From Aequorivita xiaoshiensis (lineage in GTDB: Bacteria; Bacteroidota; Bacteroidia; Flavobacteriales; Flavobacteriaceae): a DNA stretch of 64,000 nucleotides. How positions within the stretch are numbered: the first letter of the stretch is position 1; every line of letters begins with the position of its first letter. Location: the NCBI RefSeq assembly GCF_022008395.1, contig NZ_JAIRBB010000009.1:49584-113583 (forward strand), read 5' to 3'. Position numbers and translations under genes: made by a program. The notes beneath the pieces were generated by a model. The model worked only from the letters and a program-made list of their open reading frames with translations, was not told the DNA's origin and did no database searches. Positions 44,230-53,211 of this stretch are shown one piece after another.

Positions 44230-45216
44230 TTATAGGTTTATAATATGGAGGCCATACTGATTAAAATGTTCAATTAAATAAGCTCTTTCTTCTGGGGATT
44301 TGAAATAAAACGGAATTGAAAACTCGATGTAATTCGGATAAAGCTTACCATTGAAATTTGTAAATGAAGTCTCTCCATCTCTGATTTTGACTTCGAAATT
44401 AATGTAGTTCTCTTCTTGCTTTAGCCAGATACCGATTTCTTCGCTAAACTCTCTTTTTTTAATAACGCCATAGTTGTATTGATGATTGTAATCAATGGCT
44501 GTGTAGGTGATTTCTTTTGTGATTTGAGCCTTATTATTCACCCATACAAGCGGTTGAAAAGGGAATGTCCAAGGACCTACATGGGAATAAAATCCACTGC
44601 TTAACATTTCAAATGTTTTCTTAAAGAAGTTAGGGTGTGACAGTTCTTCCTCCTCCCAACTACCTGAAATGTTTAGCTCGTCTGGCCATAGATAATGTAC
44701 TAATTCGGGAATAAATTGTACGCATTCTTGCTTTACTTCTTGTTCTCGTTTTTGCATCCGCAGGGACTTTTCATAATAAGGAGATTCCTTATCCTTGATA
44801 ATTGAATAACTATATAAACGCAATTTCTTTCTTTCTTCGAGAAATGTGAATAAATAACTCTTATGATACTTTGATAACGAGAAGTAGTTTTCATTGTAAA
44901 AATAAAAAACCGTAGTTTCAATAAAAGATTCTCTGATACCTGGACCATTTTTAGTGACTAACGCAAATGAATAATCACCTGGCGGAGGAAACTTACCTTT
45001 TTCCCATGCATCTGGAGCGGTTAAAACAAAACTGCGTCTATTTTCTTGAAAGGGAGCTACAAACTTATTCTCCTCCTTTTTTGAGTTCGCCCAGAAACCG
45101 CACTCCTCCCATATTTCTTGCATGGCTTTAATATCTTCGGGCTGGTCGGAATCTTTCAAAATATGGAGCAAGTCGTATATATGATTGGAATTTTTTGTTT
45201 CTTCCTTTGTTTTCAT
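44230..45216 (-). CDS. Hypothetical protein, cytoplasmic
   Basis: A 328-residue protein without signal peptide or membrane helix; no family is recognised. It is rich in aromatic and charged residues (for example RRSFVLTAPDAWEKGKFPPP and SHVGPWTFPFQPLVWVNNKA). It stands alone between a membrane protein gene and an amidohydrolase gene on the same strand. Confidence 0.6.
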   Translation of the reverse strand: MKTKEETKNSNHIYDLLHILKDSDQPEDIKAMQEIWEECGFWANSKKEENKFVAPFQENRRSFVLTAPDAWEKGKFPPPGDYSFALVTKNGPGIRESFIETTVFYFYNENYFSLSKYHKSYLFTFLEERKKLRLYSYSIIKDKESPYYEKSLRMQKREQEVKQECVQFIPELVHYLWPDELNISGSWEEEELSHPNFFKKTFEMLSSGFYSHVGPWTFPFQPLVWVNNKAQITKEITYTAIDYNHQYNYGVIKKREFSEEIGIWLKQEENYINFEVKIRDGETSFTNFNGKLYPNYIEFSIPFYFKSPEERAYLIEHFNQYGLHIINL

Positions 45217-45264
45217 GACCGATAGATCGAATTAATTAAATAGAATATTTCAATAAATTAATTT

Positions 45265-47007
45265 TCAATTTTTATTTACTATTTCATTATCATTTTCACG
45301 GGCAAAAATTGATTTACCTTCTTTTATCGTTTCCATTATTTTAATATTCTTAATTTCCATGGCTTCTACAGTCAATGGGTTTTTATCTAAAATCACAAAA
45401 TCGGCTAATTTACCTGTTGATAATGTGCCTTTTATGTCCTCTTCAAAAAATTCATAAGCTGCGTTAGCAGTTATCGCCTTTATAGCATGAAATGGCGAAA
45501 CTTTTTCTGCTTCTCCAATGGTTGCTCCCGAACGTGAAACTCTGTTAACGGCAGTCCAAATAGTAAATATTGGGTCGATTGGTGTAACAGTAGCGTCTGA
45601 ATGATTGGTGGGTTTTAATCCTAATTTTATAGAACTTGCCATTGGACTTAAAAAATCAGCTCGTTCTTTCCCTAAATTTTCTACATGTACATCTCCCCAA
45701 AAATAGGCGTGGTTTGTGAAAAATGAAGGCTCCATGTTATACTTTTTGAAGGTTTCAAGCTGGTCTGGTCTCGAAAATTGTGCGTGAATAATTATCGTTC
45801 TTCTGTCTTTGTCTAATGGCTGATTTAAAACTTTACAAGCATTTTCATGAGCTGTAATTATCATATCTACTGTGGCGTCTCCGTTGCAATGAATAAATAA
45901 TTGATTGTCTTTTTCATAAGCCATTACAAACAGCGTATTGATGGTTTCCTGTGTTAAACTTGGCAAACCTCTGCAATCGTGATTACATCCAGGAACTTCA
46001 GTCAAAAACGGTTTTGTGAAGAAAGCTGTTTTACCTTGTGGCGAACCATCTGCAACTAATTTTGTTCCTTGTATTTTAAATCCATTTTTATAAGTTTTAA
46101 ACAATAGCGTAGTGTCTTTTAAATTGCTTTCTAATTCTGCATATCCTGCCAAAGAAATTAAATCTATTTTAAATTTTCCTTCATCTGCTTGCGATTGAAA
46201 AAAGCGAATTGTATTTCTGTCTGTCATACCATCTTGTGCTGTGGTAATTCCGTTTGAAGCATAGTATTCTTGCGTAGTTTCAAAAAATTCTTCTTGTTTT
46301 GAAGCTAACTTTTCCAACATTAATCTCACGAAAGGATACATAGCAGTTTCTTGTACCAAACCCGTTGGATCTTGTGTGTTAGGAAAACGGTCGATATTTC
46401 CGCCTTTGGGATTTTTGGTTTCGGAATTTACCTTTAGTTCTTCTAAACCCAAAGAATTCGCAACGCCCATATGTCCGCTTGTATGTTGTAAATAAACAGG
46501 ATTGTTTGGCAGTACTTTATCTATGTCTTTTTTTGTGGGGTGTCGTTTTTCTGCTAACTCACCATCATCATAACCCCAACCATAAATCCATTCACCATCA
46601 GGAATATTATTTTCTTCCTTGTAATTTTTAAGCTTAATTAAAATATCATCAATATTCTCTACTGTTCCCACAGGTTCAGGGTTCAAATCTACTTGTCCCA
46701 TGGTATTAGAAACCATTCCGAAATGACTGTGTGGGTCGATAAATCCAGGCAGAAGTGTTTTACCATTCAAGTCAATTTTATTTAGATTAGAAAATTGTTT
46801 TTCGGCTTCTTCTAAAGTCCCTACAAATGCAATTTTCCCATCTTGCTCAACGATGACATCGGCATAGGTTGGATCTTCGGTGTCCATTGTAATAATGTGG
46901 CCATTGAAATATAGATTTGCAGTGGCAGTTTCCATTTGTTTGCTTTTGTTTTCACAACCCAAAAGCAGAACTATGGCTAAAGTTGTTATTAAAATTTTGT
47001 CTATCAT
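45265..47007 (-). CDS. Amidohydrolase family 3 (YtcJ-like) lipoprotein
   Basis: A 580-residue metal-dependent hydrolase with a lipoprotein signal (MIDKILITTLAIVLLLGC). Family features: the N-terminal urease-like strand (TANLYFNGHIITMDTEDPTYADVIVEQDGKI), the metal site LPGFIDPHSHFG (about 88-99), FIHCNGDATVD, RTIIIHAQFS, and the C-terminal GTLSTGKLADFVILDKNPL. It probably cleaves an amide or related bond in a small periplasmic substrate; the substrate is unknown. Confidence 0.88.
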   Translation of the reverse strand: MIDKILITTLAIVLLLGCENKSKQMETATANLYFNGHIITMDTEDPTYADVIVEQDGKIAFVGTLEEAEKQFSNLNKIDLNGKTLLPGFIDPHSHFGMVSNTMGQVDLNPEPVGTVENIDDILIKLKNYKEENNIPDGEWIYGWGYDDGELAEKRHPTKKDIDKVLPNNPVYLQHTSGHMGVANSLGLEELKVNSETKNPKGGNIDRFPNTQDPTGLVQETAMYPFVRLMLEKLASKQEEFFETTQEYYASNGITTAQDGMTDRNTIRFFQSQADEGKFKIDLISLAGYAELESNLKDTTLLFKTYKNGFKIQGTKLVADGSPQGKTAFFTKPFLTEVPGCNHDCRGLPSLTQETINTLFVMAYEKDNQLFIHCNGDATVDMIITAHENACKVLNQPLDKDRRTIIIHAQFSRPDQLETFKKYNMEPSFFTNHAYFWGDVHVENLGKERADFLSPMASSIKLGLKPTNHSDATVTPIDPIFTIWTAVNRVSRSGATIGEAEKVSPFHAIKAITANAAYEFFEEDIKGTLSTGKLADFVILDKNPLTVEAMEIKNIKIMETIKEGKSIFARENDNEIVNKN

Positions 47008-47117
47008 TCTCCTGTTTTTTATTCTACAATATGATTTACCGCGGCTTTAGAACCAGCATACCCATTCATATTTGGACTTTTATTAATACTTGACACAAAA
47101 ATATCTAATTAAAACTG

Positions 47118-47200
47118 GCTGTGGAAAATCCGCTCCCGATTGCTATGGTTTCGTAGGTAGGCGAGAACTAGCCACTAATTATACACGGCTTACGTTAGCC
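47118..47200. repeat. R1 spacer, partial copy
   Basis: The right half of the R1 spacer: AAAATCCGCTCCCGATTGC, then GTAGGTAGGCGAGAAC, CACTAATTATACACGG and CTTACGTTAGCCGCAG. It lies directly after the stop codon of the T9SS gene at 47205 and upstream of the amidohydrolase. The central palindrome is degenerate here. Confidence 0.6.
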
Positions 47201-47204
47201 GCAG

Positions 47205-48119
47205 TTATTTTTGCTTTACAATTTTTAAGGTTTTAATGCCACCATTTGCTAAGTCATAAATTTTAAGAATAGAAATCCCATTTGCTATGGGTAAATTTTT
47301 AAGCTCTATAATACTTTTTCCTAAAACCTTTTCTTGATGTAATATTTGACCAAGACTATTTATTAGTTCTATTCTAACCTTAGAAGAATTCATATTCAGT
47401 TCGATTACGGAATCTTCTGAAATCGGATTAGGATATACTATTGCGTTTTTTATTTGTTCGTGATTAGTTATATCAAGAACAGGCTCTTCAAGACATTCGT
47501 GGTGTTCAATAGAATTATTTAATTCGTCTAAAATTTGAAATAGTTCCGATGTAGCTTCTATACTGACAACCCTTTGAAGAAAAGGAGATTGAAAGGTTGG
47601 AAAAGCTTTGTAAACTGAAGTTATATGTGTATTTAGTGTTGCCAGGTCTTCATTAGAGATGGTGTCAAGTCCAACAATTAAGTTTATAAAATCATCCTTA
47701 TTAAAGTCAAGTGGAACTTCAAGGAGAGTAAGTAGGGCATAATAATGAAACGTTCCATCGCTCCTAGGGCAACTATTTAATACACAATATTGGAATTCGA
47801 TCGAATTATCCAACGAATCCAAAATTGGATATATTTCTGTTGTTGAAAAAACAGTGACTGTTCTATGAGGATTTTGTGAAGGAAATGTTTTGTAAACTAA
47901 TGTGATATGTTCAACAAGCGTATTTAAATCAGTATTAGAGATATTGTCAAGTGCAACAATGTGGTCTATTAGATCATCTTTATCGAAGTCGGTTATTACG
48001 TTTGCGATATACAGCTTGACTTCATACCGAAATGTACCATCTCTCTGTGAGCAGTTATACTGACTATATGAAGAAGATATTACTAAAATTAAAGTAAGAA
48101 GAAGTAATATTTTTTTCAT
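47205..48119 (-). CDS. T9SS sorting-domain protein with duplicated module
   Basis: A 304-residue secreted protein: signal peptide (to about 19), two homologous modules of about 95 residues, each starting with C.xxDGTF.Y (about 23 and 118) and holding DFxKDDxIxxIVxLDxISNxDL and HIT.VYKxFP, then a T9SS type A sorting domain (about 230-304, VYPNPISEDSV...INSLGQ...LKIVKQK). The module is not a family I recognise. The internal duplication is clear by eye. Probably exposed at the cell surface. Confidence 0.72.
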   Translation of the reverse strand: MKKILLLLTLILVISSSYSQYNCSQRDGTFRYEVKLYIANVITDFDKDDLIDHIVALDNISNTDLNTLVEHITLVYKTFPSQNPHRTVTVFSTTEIYPILDSLDNSIEFQYCVLNSCPRSDGTFHYYALLTLLEVPLDFNKDDFINLIVGLDTISNEDLATLNTHITSVYKAFPTFQSPFLQRVVSIEATSELFQILDELNNSIEHHECLEEPVLDITNHEQIKNAIVYPNPISEDSVIELNMNSSKVRIELINSLGQILHQEKVLGKSIIELKNLPIANGISILKIYDLANGGIKTLKIVKQK

Positions 48120-48349
48120 TATTAATAGTTTTAATTGTGTCTAACCTTAGGGATACACCCAGTAGCGGAATTAAAACACTTAAATATCGGTCTATAACTG
48201 ACTTTAAATTTATAAAATTATTTTTGGGTATGCACTAACTCCGCCATTGTATTTAAACTCGTGTTATGTGCTTTTTATACCAGTTAATTATCAGACGATT
48301 TCAAATATACAATTAGCTTATTTCCATTATATTCTTTTTAAAATTAGAT
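48120..48349. other. Intergenic region with inverted repeat
   Basis: Weak inverted repeat: CTAACCTTAGGGATACACCCAG near 48138 and GGGTATGCACTAACTCCGCC near 48226, resembling the palindromic spacers further right but not clearly one of them. No gene is seen. Confidence 0.35.
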
Positions 48350-48401
48350 GGCTTTTTATAGAATTGCAGTCTACCACACGAGAGAACTCGTGCGGTAGTG
48401 G
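48350..48401. repeat. Spacer repeat flanking DUF4298 gene, left copy
   Basis: Contains an 11-bp hairpin TACCACACGAG / CTCGTGCGGTA (48372-48382 and 48387-48397, one mismatch, loop AGAA). The related sequence GCTTTTTAT-GAA-TGCA plus ACTCGTGCGGTA is repeated at 48924-48966 on the other side of the gene at 48420. Confidence 0.55.
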
Positions 48402-48419
48402 GGTTATCTTAGGATACAT

Positions 48420-48716
48420 TTATCTTATTTTCTTACTCAATTCTTCCATTTTGTCAGATAATTCACGCAAATCTGTGAGGAGCATATGTACAGCATCCTC
48501 GCTCAAAACGCCTCGTTTAAGATCTTGAGGGACTTCTTTTCTTTTGTCTGCCATAACATCTTTCATATATTGAGATTCATAATATTTCTTTAAGGTGTTT
48601 AAATTTATCAATGAATCTTCAAGTTCATTCATTGCTTTATCAGATTTTTCAACTACAATAGTGAGTTCGTCTAATATGTTTTCCATTTTCGTAATACGTT
48701 CTATTCTATTTTTCAT
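48420..48716 (-). CDS. DUF4298 family protein
   Basis: A 98-residue, mostly helical protein. KNRIERITKMENILDELT, LKKYYESQYMKDVMADKR and LPQDLKRGVLSEDAVHMLL-like sequence (here VPQDLKRGVLSEDAVHMLL) match the DUF4298 signature. Function unknown. It is flanked by direct copies of a short spacer repeat at 48350 and 48924, the cassette-like pattern of this region. Confidence 0.75.
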   Translation of the reverse strand: MKNRIERITKMENILDELTIVVEKSDKAMNELEDSLINLNTLKKYYESQYMKDVMADKRKEVPQDLKRGVLSEDAVHMLLTDLRELSDKMEELSKKIR

Positions 48717-48923
48717 AGGTAGATGTTTTTTTTATTTTTATTTCACAAATCTGTGACTTTAGATTTGTTAAGTTATAGAATGCGCAGGATTTATTGGTAA
48801 TGTTCCTGTTCACAAGCAATTGCACCGCGCACTTCTTAAGGCTTTAATTTAGTAATATTTTATTTACTATCTTCTCCTTAATTTATTTCCGCTTTTGTTT
48901 TTGGTATTTTGGTCGGGTAGTTG

Positions 48924-48966
48924 GGCTTTTTATTGAACTGCAAAAGAGGACTCGTGCGGTAGGGGG
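48924..48966. repeat. Spacer repeat flanking DUF4298 gene, right copy
   Basis: GCTTTTTATTGAACTGCA and ACTCGTGCGGTA, matching the copy at 48350-48401 but lacking the left hairpin arm. Together with the left copy it brackets the DUF4298 gene. Confidence 0.5.
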
Positions 48967-48980
48967 GAAGAAGATAAAAT

Positions 48981-49017
48981 TAAGGGCTGAATCTTACTTG
49001 TAAAAATTCAACCCTTA
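48981..49017 (-). terminator. Terminator of the T9SS gene at 49048
   Basis: TAAGGGCTGAAT / ATTCAACCCTTA stem (48981-48992 and 49006-49017, one G-T pair) with a 13-base loop, followed on the minus strand by AATTTTATC. It lies 30 bp past the stop codon. Confidence 0.65.
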
Positions 49018-49047
49018 CTACACTTATCTTTGCAATTTATTGGATTT

Positions 49048-49950
49048 TTACTTTTTAACGATTTTATGAGTTTCAGTAACCCCTTCTGCGAATAATATTT
49101 TTAATAAATAACTTCCTGATCCTAAATTTGAAAGATCCAATTGATTAAGATTGTGAAACTCTTTTATCTTTCTACCTGTTAAATCGAATAGCACACTCTG
49201 GGTAATTTTTTTATTTATGTGTAAATTAATGCTTGAGGTGGCAGGATTTGGAAAAATATTGGTTGCATTTGTTTTCTTTACAAAATCAGATGTGCTTAAA
49301 ATAGACTCATTTGTTGCGGCTACAGAAATATTATCAATTCCCAAATTTGATTCGATTATGGAAGTAAAGTCAAAAACATTCGGTTCTAGTCCTATACTCC
49401 CAAAGCCCGTAATTACGTGTTGATTGTTTGTTTGAGCCATGATTTCGCCAGTAACTGAATTATAGGTTATTGTAAAATGATACCATGTATTTGGGCTTCT
49501 ATTTTCGACCAAGGCCTCATCCATATTCTCAGCAAATAGTACTATTGAATTGTTTTCTGACGGCATAATAATTGAGAAGATTTCTTCAAAATTATCGGTA
49601 GCAATTACTATTTGACCAAGGCCTTCAGTAACTTGTTGCCCCGTATATAGTTCAAAATTTATTTCAAGAACGTCATTATTAACTTCACGACCGGCCCAGT
49701 CATTATAATGGGTTACAAAAATACCTGAAGTATTGGCGTTGTCTGTATTGAGCTGAATACTTTTTCCGTGTTCAGAATCAATATTAACAATTTGAACCCA
49801 ATCATCAATTCCACCTTCTCGAATCCAACCGTTTTCTCCAAGAAAATCACCTAATGTATACGATTCAAAATTGTCCTCCCATAGTGTTTGGGAGTAAATT
49901 ATCGAGTGAGTAAAAAAGAGCGCGAGAAGTAAGAAATAATGTTTTTTCAT
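49048..49950 (-). CDS. Secreted protein with T9SS sorting domain
   Basis: A 300-residue protein: signal peptide (to about 20), a concanavalin/laminin-G-like beta domain (about 22-210, LWEDNFESYTLGDFLGENGW...WYHFTITYNSVTGEIMAQT) and a T9SS type A sorting domain (about 225-300, IFPNPATSSINL...FDLTGRKIKEF...THKIVKK). Such proteins are exported by T9SS and often bind glycans, but no enzymatic motif is seen. Confidence 0.75.
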   Translation of the reverse strand: MKKHYFLLLALFFTHSIIYSQTLWEDNFESYTLGDFLGENGWIREGGIDDWVQIVNIDSEHGKSIQLNTDNANTSGIFVTHYNDWAGREVNNDVLEINFELYTGQQVTEGLGQIVIATDNFEEIFSIIMPSENNSIVLFAENMDEALVENRSPNTWYHFTITYNSVTGEIMAQTNNQHVITGFGSIGLEPNVFDFTSIIESNLGIDNISVAATNESILSTSDFVKKTNATNIFPNPATSSINLHINKKITQSVLFDLTGRKIKEFHNLNQLDLSNLGSGSYLLKILFAEGVTETHKIVKK

Positions 49951-50390
49951 TTTGAGGTTTTTATAAATATTTATGCTTTGGCGAATTTAACCTATCCTTA
50001 GATGTTACCCAAATTTCGGCTTATGATTAAACCTACAGCAGAAATATCTTGAATACCACTGTTTCTGCCTTTCACAATTTCAATGAATTCAGCATTTGCA
50101 CCTATGATATACTTTACCTTTCTTATAATGAATTCTACATATTAGTTTCAAATTTAACCTAATAGTGAATTTAAGTTTTAGAAAAAACTGTTTAAAGATG
50201 GTATGTAAATATGGGTTTCCATATTCATATTGGTCATAATTAATTATAATTATTCATGAATTAGATACTGAAGTTAGGTTTTTTAAATTGCTAATGAAAT
50301 TTAAATTTTGGAGAATAAAAACGCGTAATTTTCAGATAGAAATAGCAGAAAGATAGTGATAGTTATAAATTAAGGGAAAGTATTTTTTAG
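49951..50390. other. Intergenic region without recognised features
   Basis: 440 bp of AT-rich sequence. I see no gene, terminator or repeat in it. Confidence 0.45.
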
Positions 50391-50417
50391 TTGCTGTATC
50401 TAAAATTTTATTATAAG

Positions 50418-50591
50418 TCTGGTGCCTTGAAGTTTCACTCTAATCGCTCAATATCTAGAAATGCCATTTCACGGCCTGCTGTTTTATCAAAACCACTATT
50501 AAAATCTGGTGCCTTGAAGTTTCACTCTAATCGCTCAATATCTAGAAATGCCATTTCACGGCCTGCTGTTTTATCAAAACCACTATTAAAA
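50418..50591. repeat. Perfect 87-bp tandem duplication
   Basis: Two copies of an 87-bp unit (50418-50504 and 50505-50591), beginning TCTGGTGCCTTGAAG and ending CCACTATTAAAA, with no difference that I can see. Perfect identity points to a recent duplication. The unit is a multiple of three and gives a repeated 29-residue peptide in the plus frame, but I see no sign that this is a real gene. Confidence 0.85.
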
Positions 50592-50723
50592 TTTGTCTTT
50601 AAAAAGCATGAAATATTTAAATCACCACAGATACTTATGGTCCCAATTTGGTATTATCATGACGAACGGAGAAATATAGAATTCTGTATTAGTAATTTCA
50701 ATACCGCCAATGCATATGGGTAC

Positions 50724-50978
50724 AATGAAAAACCAAAAAATTCGAAACTCATTATTATGTGCAGTTTTAATGCCTGCAAATACAATAAAGCCTGTAGGGA
50801 TATTTACGAGCGATTAGTTGCTAAAGGAAAAAGTAAAAAATTAGCATTAATTGCAGTATGCAATAAGCTTATATACAAGCTTTTACTATTGCTAAATCTG
50901 GATTAATATATGAGGATAGTTACAGAAGTACCATGGTGAAAAATTAATGCTATTTTACTTGTTTATTACCACAGTACT
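50724..50978 (+). mobile_element. IS110-family remnant, 3' end only
   Basis: It matches the last 230 bp of the IS110 copy at 60344 almost base for base: the coding part for CSFNACKYNKACRDIYER and KLALIAVCNK, then GTGAAAAATTAAT and the right end TTACCACAGTAC. The transposase frame is broken near 50870 (ATAAGCTTATATACAAGC instead of ATAAGCTCTTAAAACAAGC). The right end abuts TTTGTTGTGTAACG, an R1 spacer end. Upstream of 50724 similarity stops. Confidence 0.8.
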
Positions 50979-51449
50979 TTGTTGTGTAACGTTTTTTTTG
51001 TCAGTCAGTTTATCAATTTCTTCGGTCAATTTTTCAATCAGAATAAAGATATTCGACAAACTATATTTATCTTGGCGACCAATTCTACAACTATAAATCA
51101 GATATTTTCCATTCAGTTCAAAACTTGCTTTTTCGCCTTTTAATAAGTTAAGCGACAGGGGACTGATAAGTAGAAAATCAGAAATAATGCTTTTCTTTCC
51201 TGATAAGTTGTAATTATTATATCGAGCGATTAAACTTATCAATGAGTCTTTCTTAATTGAGCATTTAGTGAAATCAGAGTAAAGATTTGATTTTCGAGAT
51301 TTTATAGTCAGATCAATTCGTTTAGAGTTCCAATTTGCCGTAATTTCTAAAGTCCAGTTTTCAGAATTTTCAATGATTCCTTTATTCCCTTTTGGAAACA
51401 AAATCATTTCTTTTGTTATTAATTCAGACAGTTTATGAAATTCGTTCAA
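50955..51449 (-). CDS. Hypothetical protein truncated by IS110 end
   Basis: A 164-residue protein of no recognised family, apparently starting with TTG at 51449 (NEFHKLSELITKEM). The last residues (STVVINK and stop) are encoded by the right end of the adjacent IS110 remnant, so the native C terminus was replaced when the element inserted. Just before that, NVTQQ comes from an R1 spacer end. R1 spacer copy 51467-51617 lies directly upstream of its start. Confidence 0.5.
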   Translation of the reverse strand: MNEFHKLSELITKEMILFPKGNKGIIENSENWTLEITANWNSKRIDLTIKSRKSNLYSDFTKCSIKKDSLISLIARYNNYNLSGKKSIISDFLLISPLSLNLLKGEKASFELNGKYLIYSCRIGRQDKYSLSNIFILIEKLTEEIDKLTDKKNVTQQSTVVINK

Positions 51450-51466
51450 ATTTTAGTTTTTCAAAT

Positions 51467-51617
51467 GTTACACAACGTTTTTGTGTATGCTTTGTTTCGT
51501 GATCTAAGCACTAAATTTAGCAAATAAAAACCGAATAGAAAATCCGCGTCCCGATAACTATCGGGATTCGTAAGTAGGCTAAAACTAAGCAATAAAATAT
51601 ACACGGTGTTGCCAGTA
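51467..51617. repeat. R1 palindromic spacer, copy b
   Basis: About 150 bp. Left end TGTTACACAACG..TTTTGTGTATG and right end TATACACGGTGTTGCCA form inverted arms; the centre holds CCCGATAACTATCGGG (51550-51565). It fills the gap between the TTG start of one minus-strand gene and the stop codon of the next (51623). Confidence 0.8.
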
Positions 51618-51622
51618 GTTTT

Positions 51623-52321
51623 TTACTCATCAGTTCCTATATATTGTAATTCGTTTTCTGTCTTTGAAAGTTGAAAATGAAAGTGAATAGTTCCATCTTC
51701 CATAGGTTCTTTTAGATAATATTCTCGATTAAGATAATTCTCCGTTTCAAAATTCAATTTTTCAAAAGTGTCATAATCCGCTGAAGGAAAATTATTTTTA
51801 AAATCTACACCTTCTAAAAAACCTTTAGATTCTCTTATTTCCTTTGCAATTCTCGATTTGTCAGAATCCGAAATTTGAATTTTTAGAGTGTGTGCGTAGT
51901 CCATAAATCCGCCACTTTCATTTTTCAGGATTTTAAAATCGTCTTTCAATTCAATATTATGTTTCGATAATAATTTTCGTGCATCATTTTTGCTAAAAGT
52001 CCAATCACTTATCCAAGGTGACATACATAATAGGATAAAACCTAAAGTCAAAAATGACGAGACATATTTTCCAATTTTCGGTCTTTTAAATTTTCTAAAA
52101 GTCCAATAAGTCAGGAATATGATTTGAAAGACTAAAATAAATGGCCAAATAAAAATCACAAGAAATTCCAATTCCGCTAAAATTGTCCAGGCTATAATTA
52201 TGCATAAAATAATCCCAGTTATAATTCCAGTTCGTTTATTTCCTTCTTTAAATGGAAGCCAAAAACAAAGGACTGTTAATCCTAATAAAACTAAACTTGT
52301 TATGAGATTGAAGTGGTTCAT
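51623..52321 (-). CDS. Membrane protein of unknown function
   Basis: A 232-residue protein with four hydrophobic helices in the first 115 residues (NLITSLVLLGLTVLCFWLPF, GIITGIILCIIIAWTILAEL, FLVIFIWPFILVFQIIFLTYW, YVSSFLTLGFILLCM) and a soluble C-terminal part (about 118-232). No family recognised. It is flanked by R1 spacer b downstream and L repeat A upstream. Confidence 0.6.
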   Translation of the reverse strand: MNHFNLITSLVLLGLTVLCFWLPFKEGNKRTGIITGIILCIIIAWTILAELEFLVIFIWPFILVFQIIFLTYWTFRKFKRPKIGKYVSSFLTLGFILLCMSPWISDWTFSKNDARKLLSKHNIELKDDFKILKNESGGFMDYAHTLKIQISDSDKSRIAKEIRESKGFLEGVDFKNNFPSADYDTFEKLNFETENYLNREYYLKEPMEDGTIHFHFQLSKTENELQYIGTDE

Positions 52322-52333
52322 TTAAATTACTAG

Positions 52334-52651
52334 TAACGGCAGTCTGCCTCGAAACTACACTAATTTTCCTTTAACTTCAGTTGCAGGGTTAAGATTTCTG
52401 TATTTTATGAATTTATAGAATTTCTCGGGAATGTGATTTTTAAGGCTTCCTGACTGGATAATTGGGCTATAGCAAGCAAAATAACTTTTAAAAATATATA
52501 AGATGTGCCAAATTGAAAATTAGAAAAATCAATTTCTAAAAATTCCATTTCAAACTAGAACAATTCCCATAAAGACAAACCGATATACACCGGTTCAGTC
52601 AACACTGCATTCATGTTGTGTCGTACCGACCACACGAATGCTTAGTTATTG
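52334..52651. repeat. L repeat, copy A
   Basis: About 318 bp starting TAACGGCAGTCTG and ending with the imperfect palindrome GCATTCATGTTGTGTCG-TAC-CGACCACACGAATGC then TTAGTTATT. It is highly similar along its whole length to copies B and C. It fills the space between two minus-strand genes. A minus-strand frame that is open in B and C is shifted here. Confidence 0.88.
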
Positions 52652-52662
52652 TGTGCAGTATT

Positions 52663-53052
52663 TTATTCAATCTTTGTTATTTCACTTTTGTATACAAAAT
52701 CATTATCAATGTCAAATTTTGATTCCTGCGTATATTTATTTCCATTAACATTTGTGATTTCCACAATCAAATCAGGTGTCGGCTTATCTTTTAGTCTCGA
52801 TTTCCAAAACGCTTCATTCCCGTCCAAAAATTTCAGTCTATAACTACAATCATCAATCCAAATTATTTTTAGCGTTATTTTCAATTCTCCATATTGTTCA
52901 GTTTGGATAGAGTCATTTCTTTGAATTTCAGCTTTTAAAATTCCGTTTTCAATATTCTGAAAACCCCCTGTTTTAAATTTATTACAATTTTCTTGCGAGT
53001 AAGAAAGTCCGCAAATCAATATTAAAATAGATAGTGAGATTATTTTTTTCAT
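52663..53052 (-). CDS. Small secreted protein, same domain as in the gene at 57596
   Basis: A 129-residue protein starting MKKIISLSILILICGLSYSQ (signal peptide); an upstream ATG at 53076 overlaps the spacer repeat and is not used. The mature part starts ENCNKFKTGGFQ and contains IIWIDDCSYRLKFL. The pattern C-x-x-F-x-x-G-x-F ... I-x-W-x-D-C-x-Y also occurs in the C-terminal half of the product of 57596-58363, so the two share a domain. Function unknown. Confidence 0.6.
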   Translation of the reverse strand: MKKIISLSILILICGLSYSQENCNKFKTGGFQNIENGILKAEIQRNDSIQTEQYGELKITLKIIWIDDCSYRLKFLDGNEAFWKSRLKDKPTPDLIVEITNVNGNKYTQESKFDIDNDFVYKSEITKIE

Positions 53053-53070
53053 AAGTTTCGTTTTCATATT

Positions 53071-53210
53071 GCACACAACCTTTAGTATACCCGCAGTTAC
53101 AGGATTAAATTTAATGTTTTTCGGATTAACACAGACGGTAGCAATTACGCGTGGATTCGGACGTAGTCGAATCCGCCGTAATTGCGGTTATATATTTTTG
53201 TACACAGTGT
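53071..53210. repeat. Palindromic spacer of a different type
   Basis: About 140 bp imperfect palindrome: outer arms GTATACCCGCAGTTAC and GTAATTGCGGTTATATA, and a central GGATTCGGAC-GTA-GTCGAATCC hairpin. It lies between two minus-strand genes, touching the start of one and the stop of the next. Same layout as R1 but different sequence. Confidence 0.65.
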
Positions 53211-53211
53211 T

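Noticed and set aside
50391..50906. A 171-codon plus-strand ORF with a repeated 29-residue segment
   Set aside because: It is the translation of the 87-bp tandem duplication joined to an out-of-context IS110 3' fragment; no start context or family supports a real gene.
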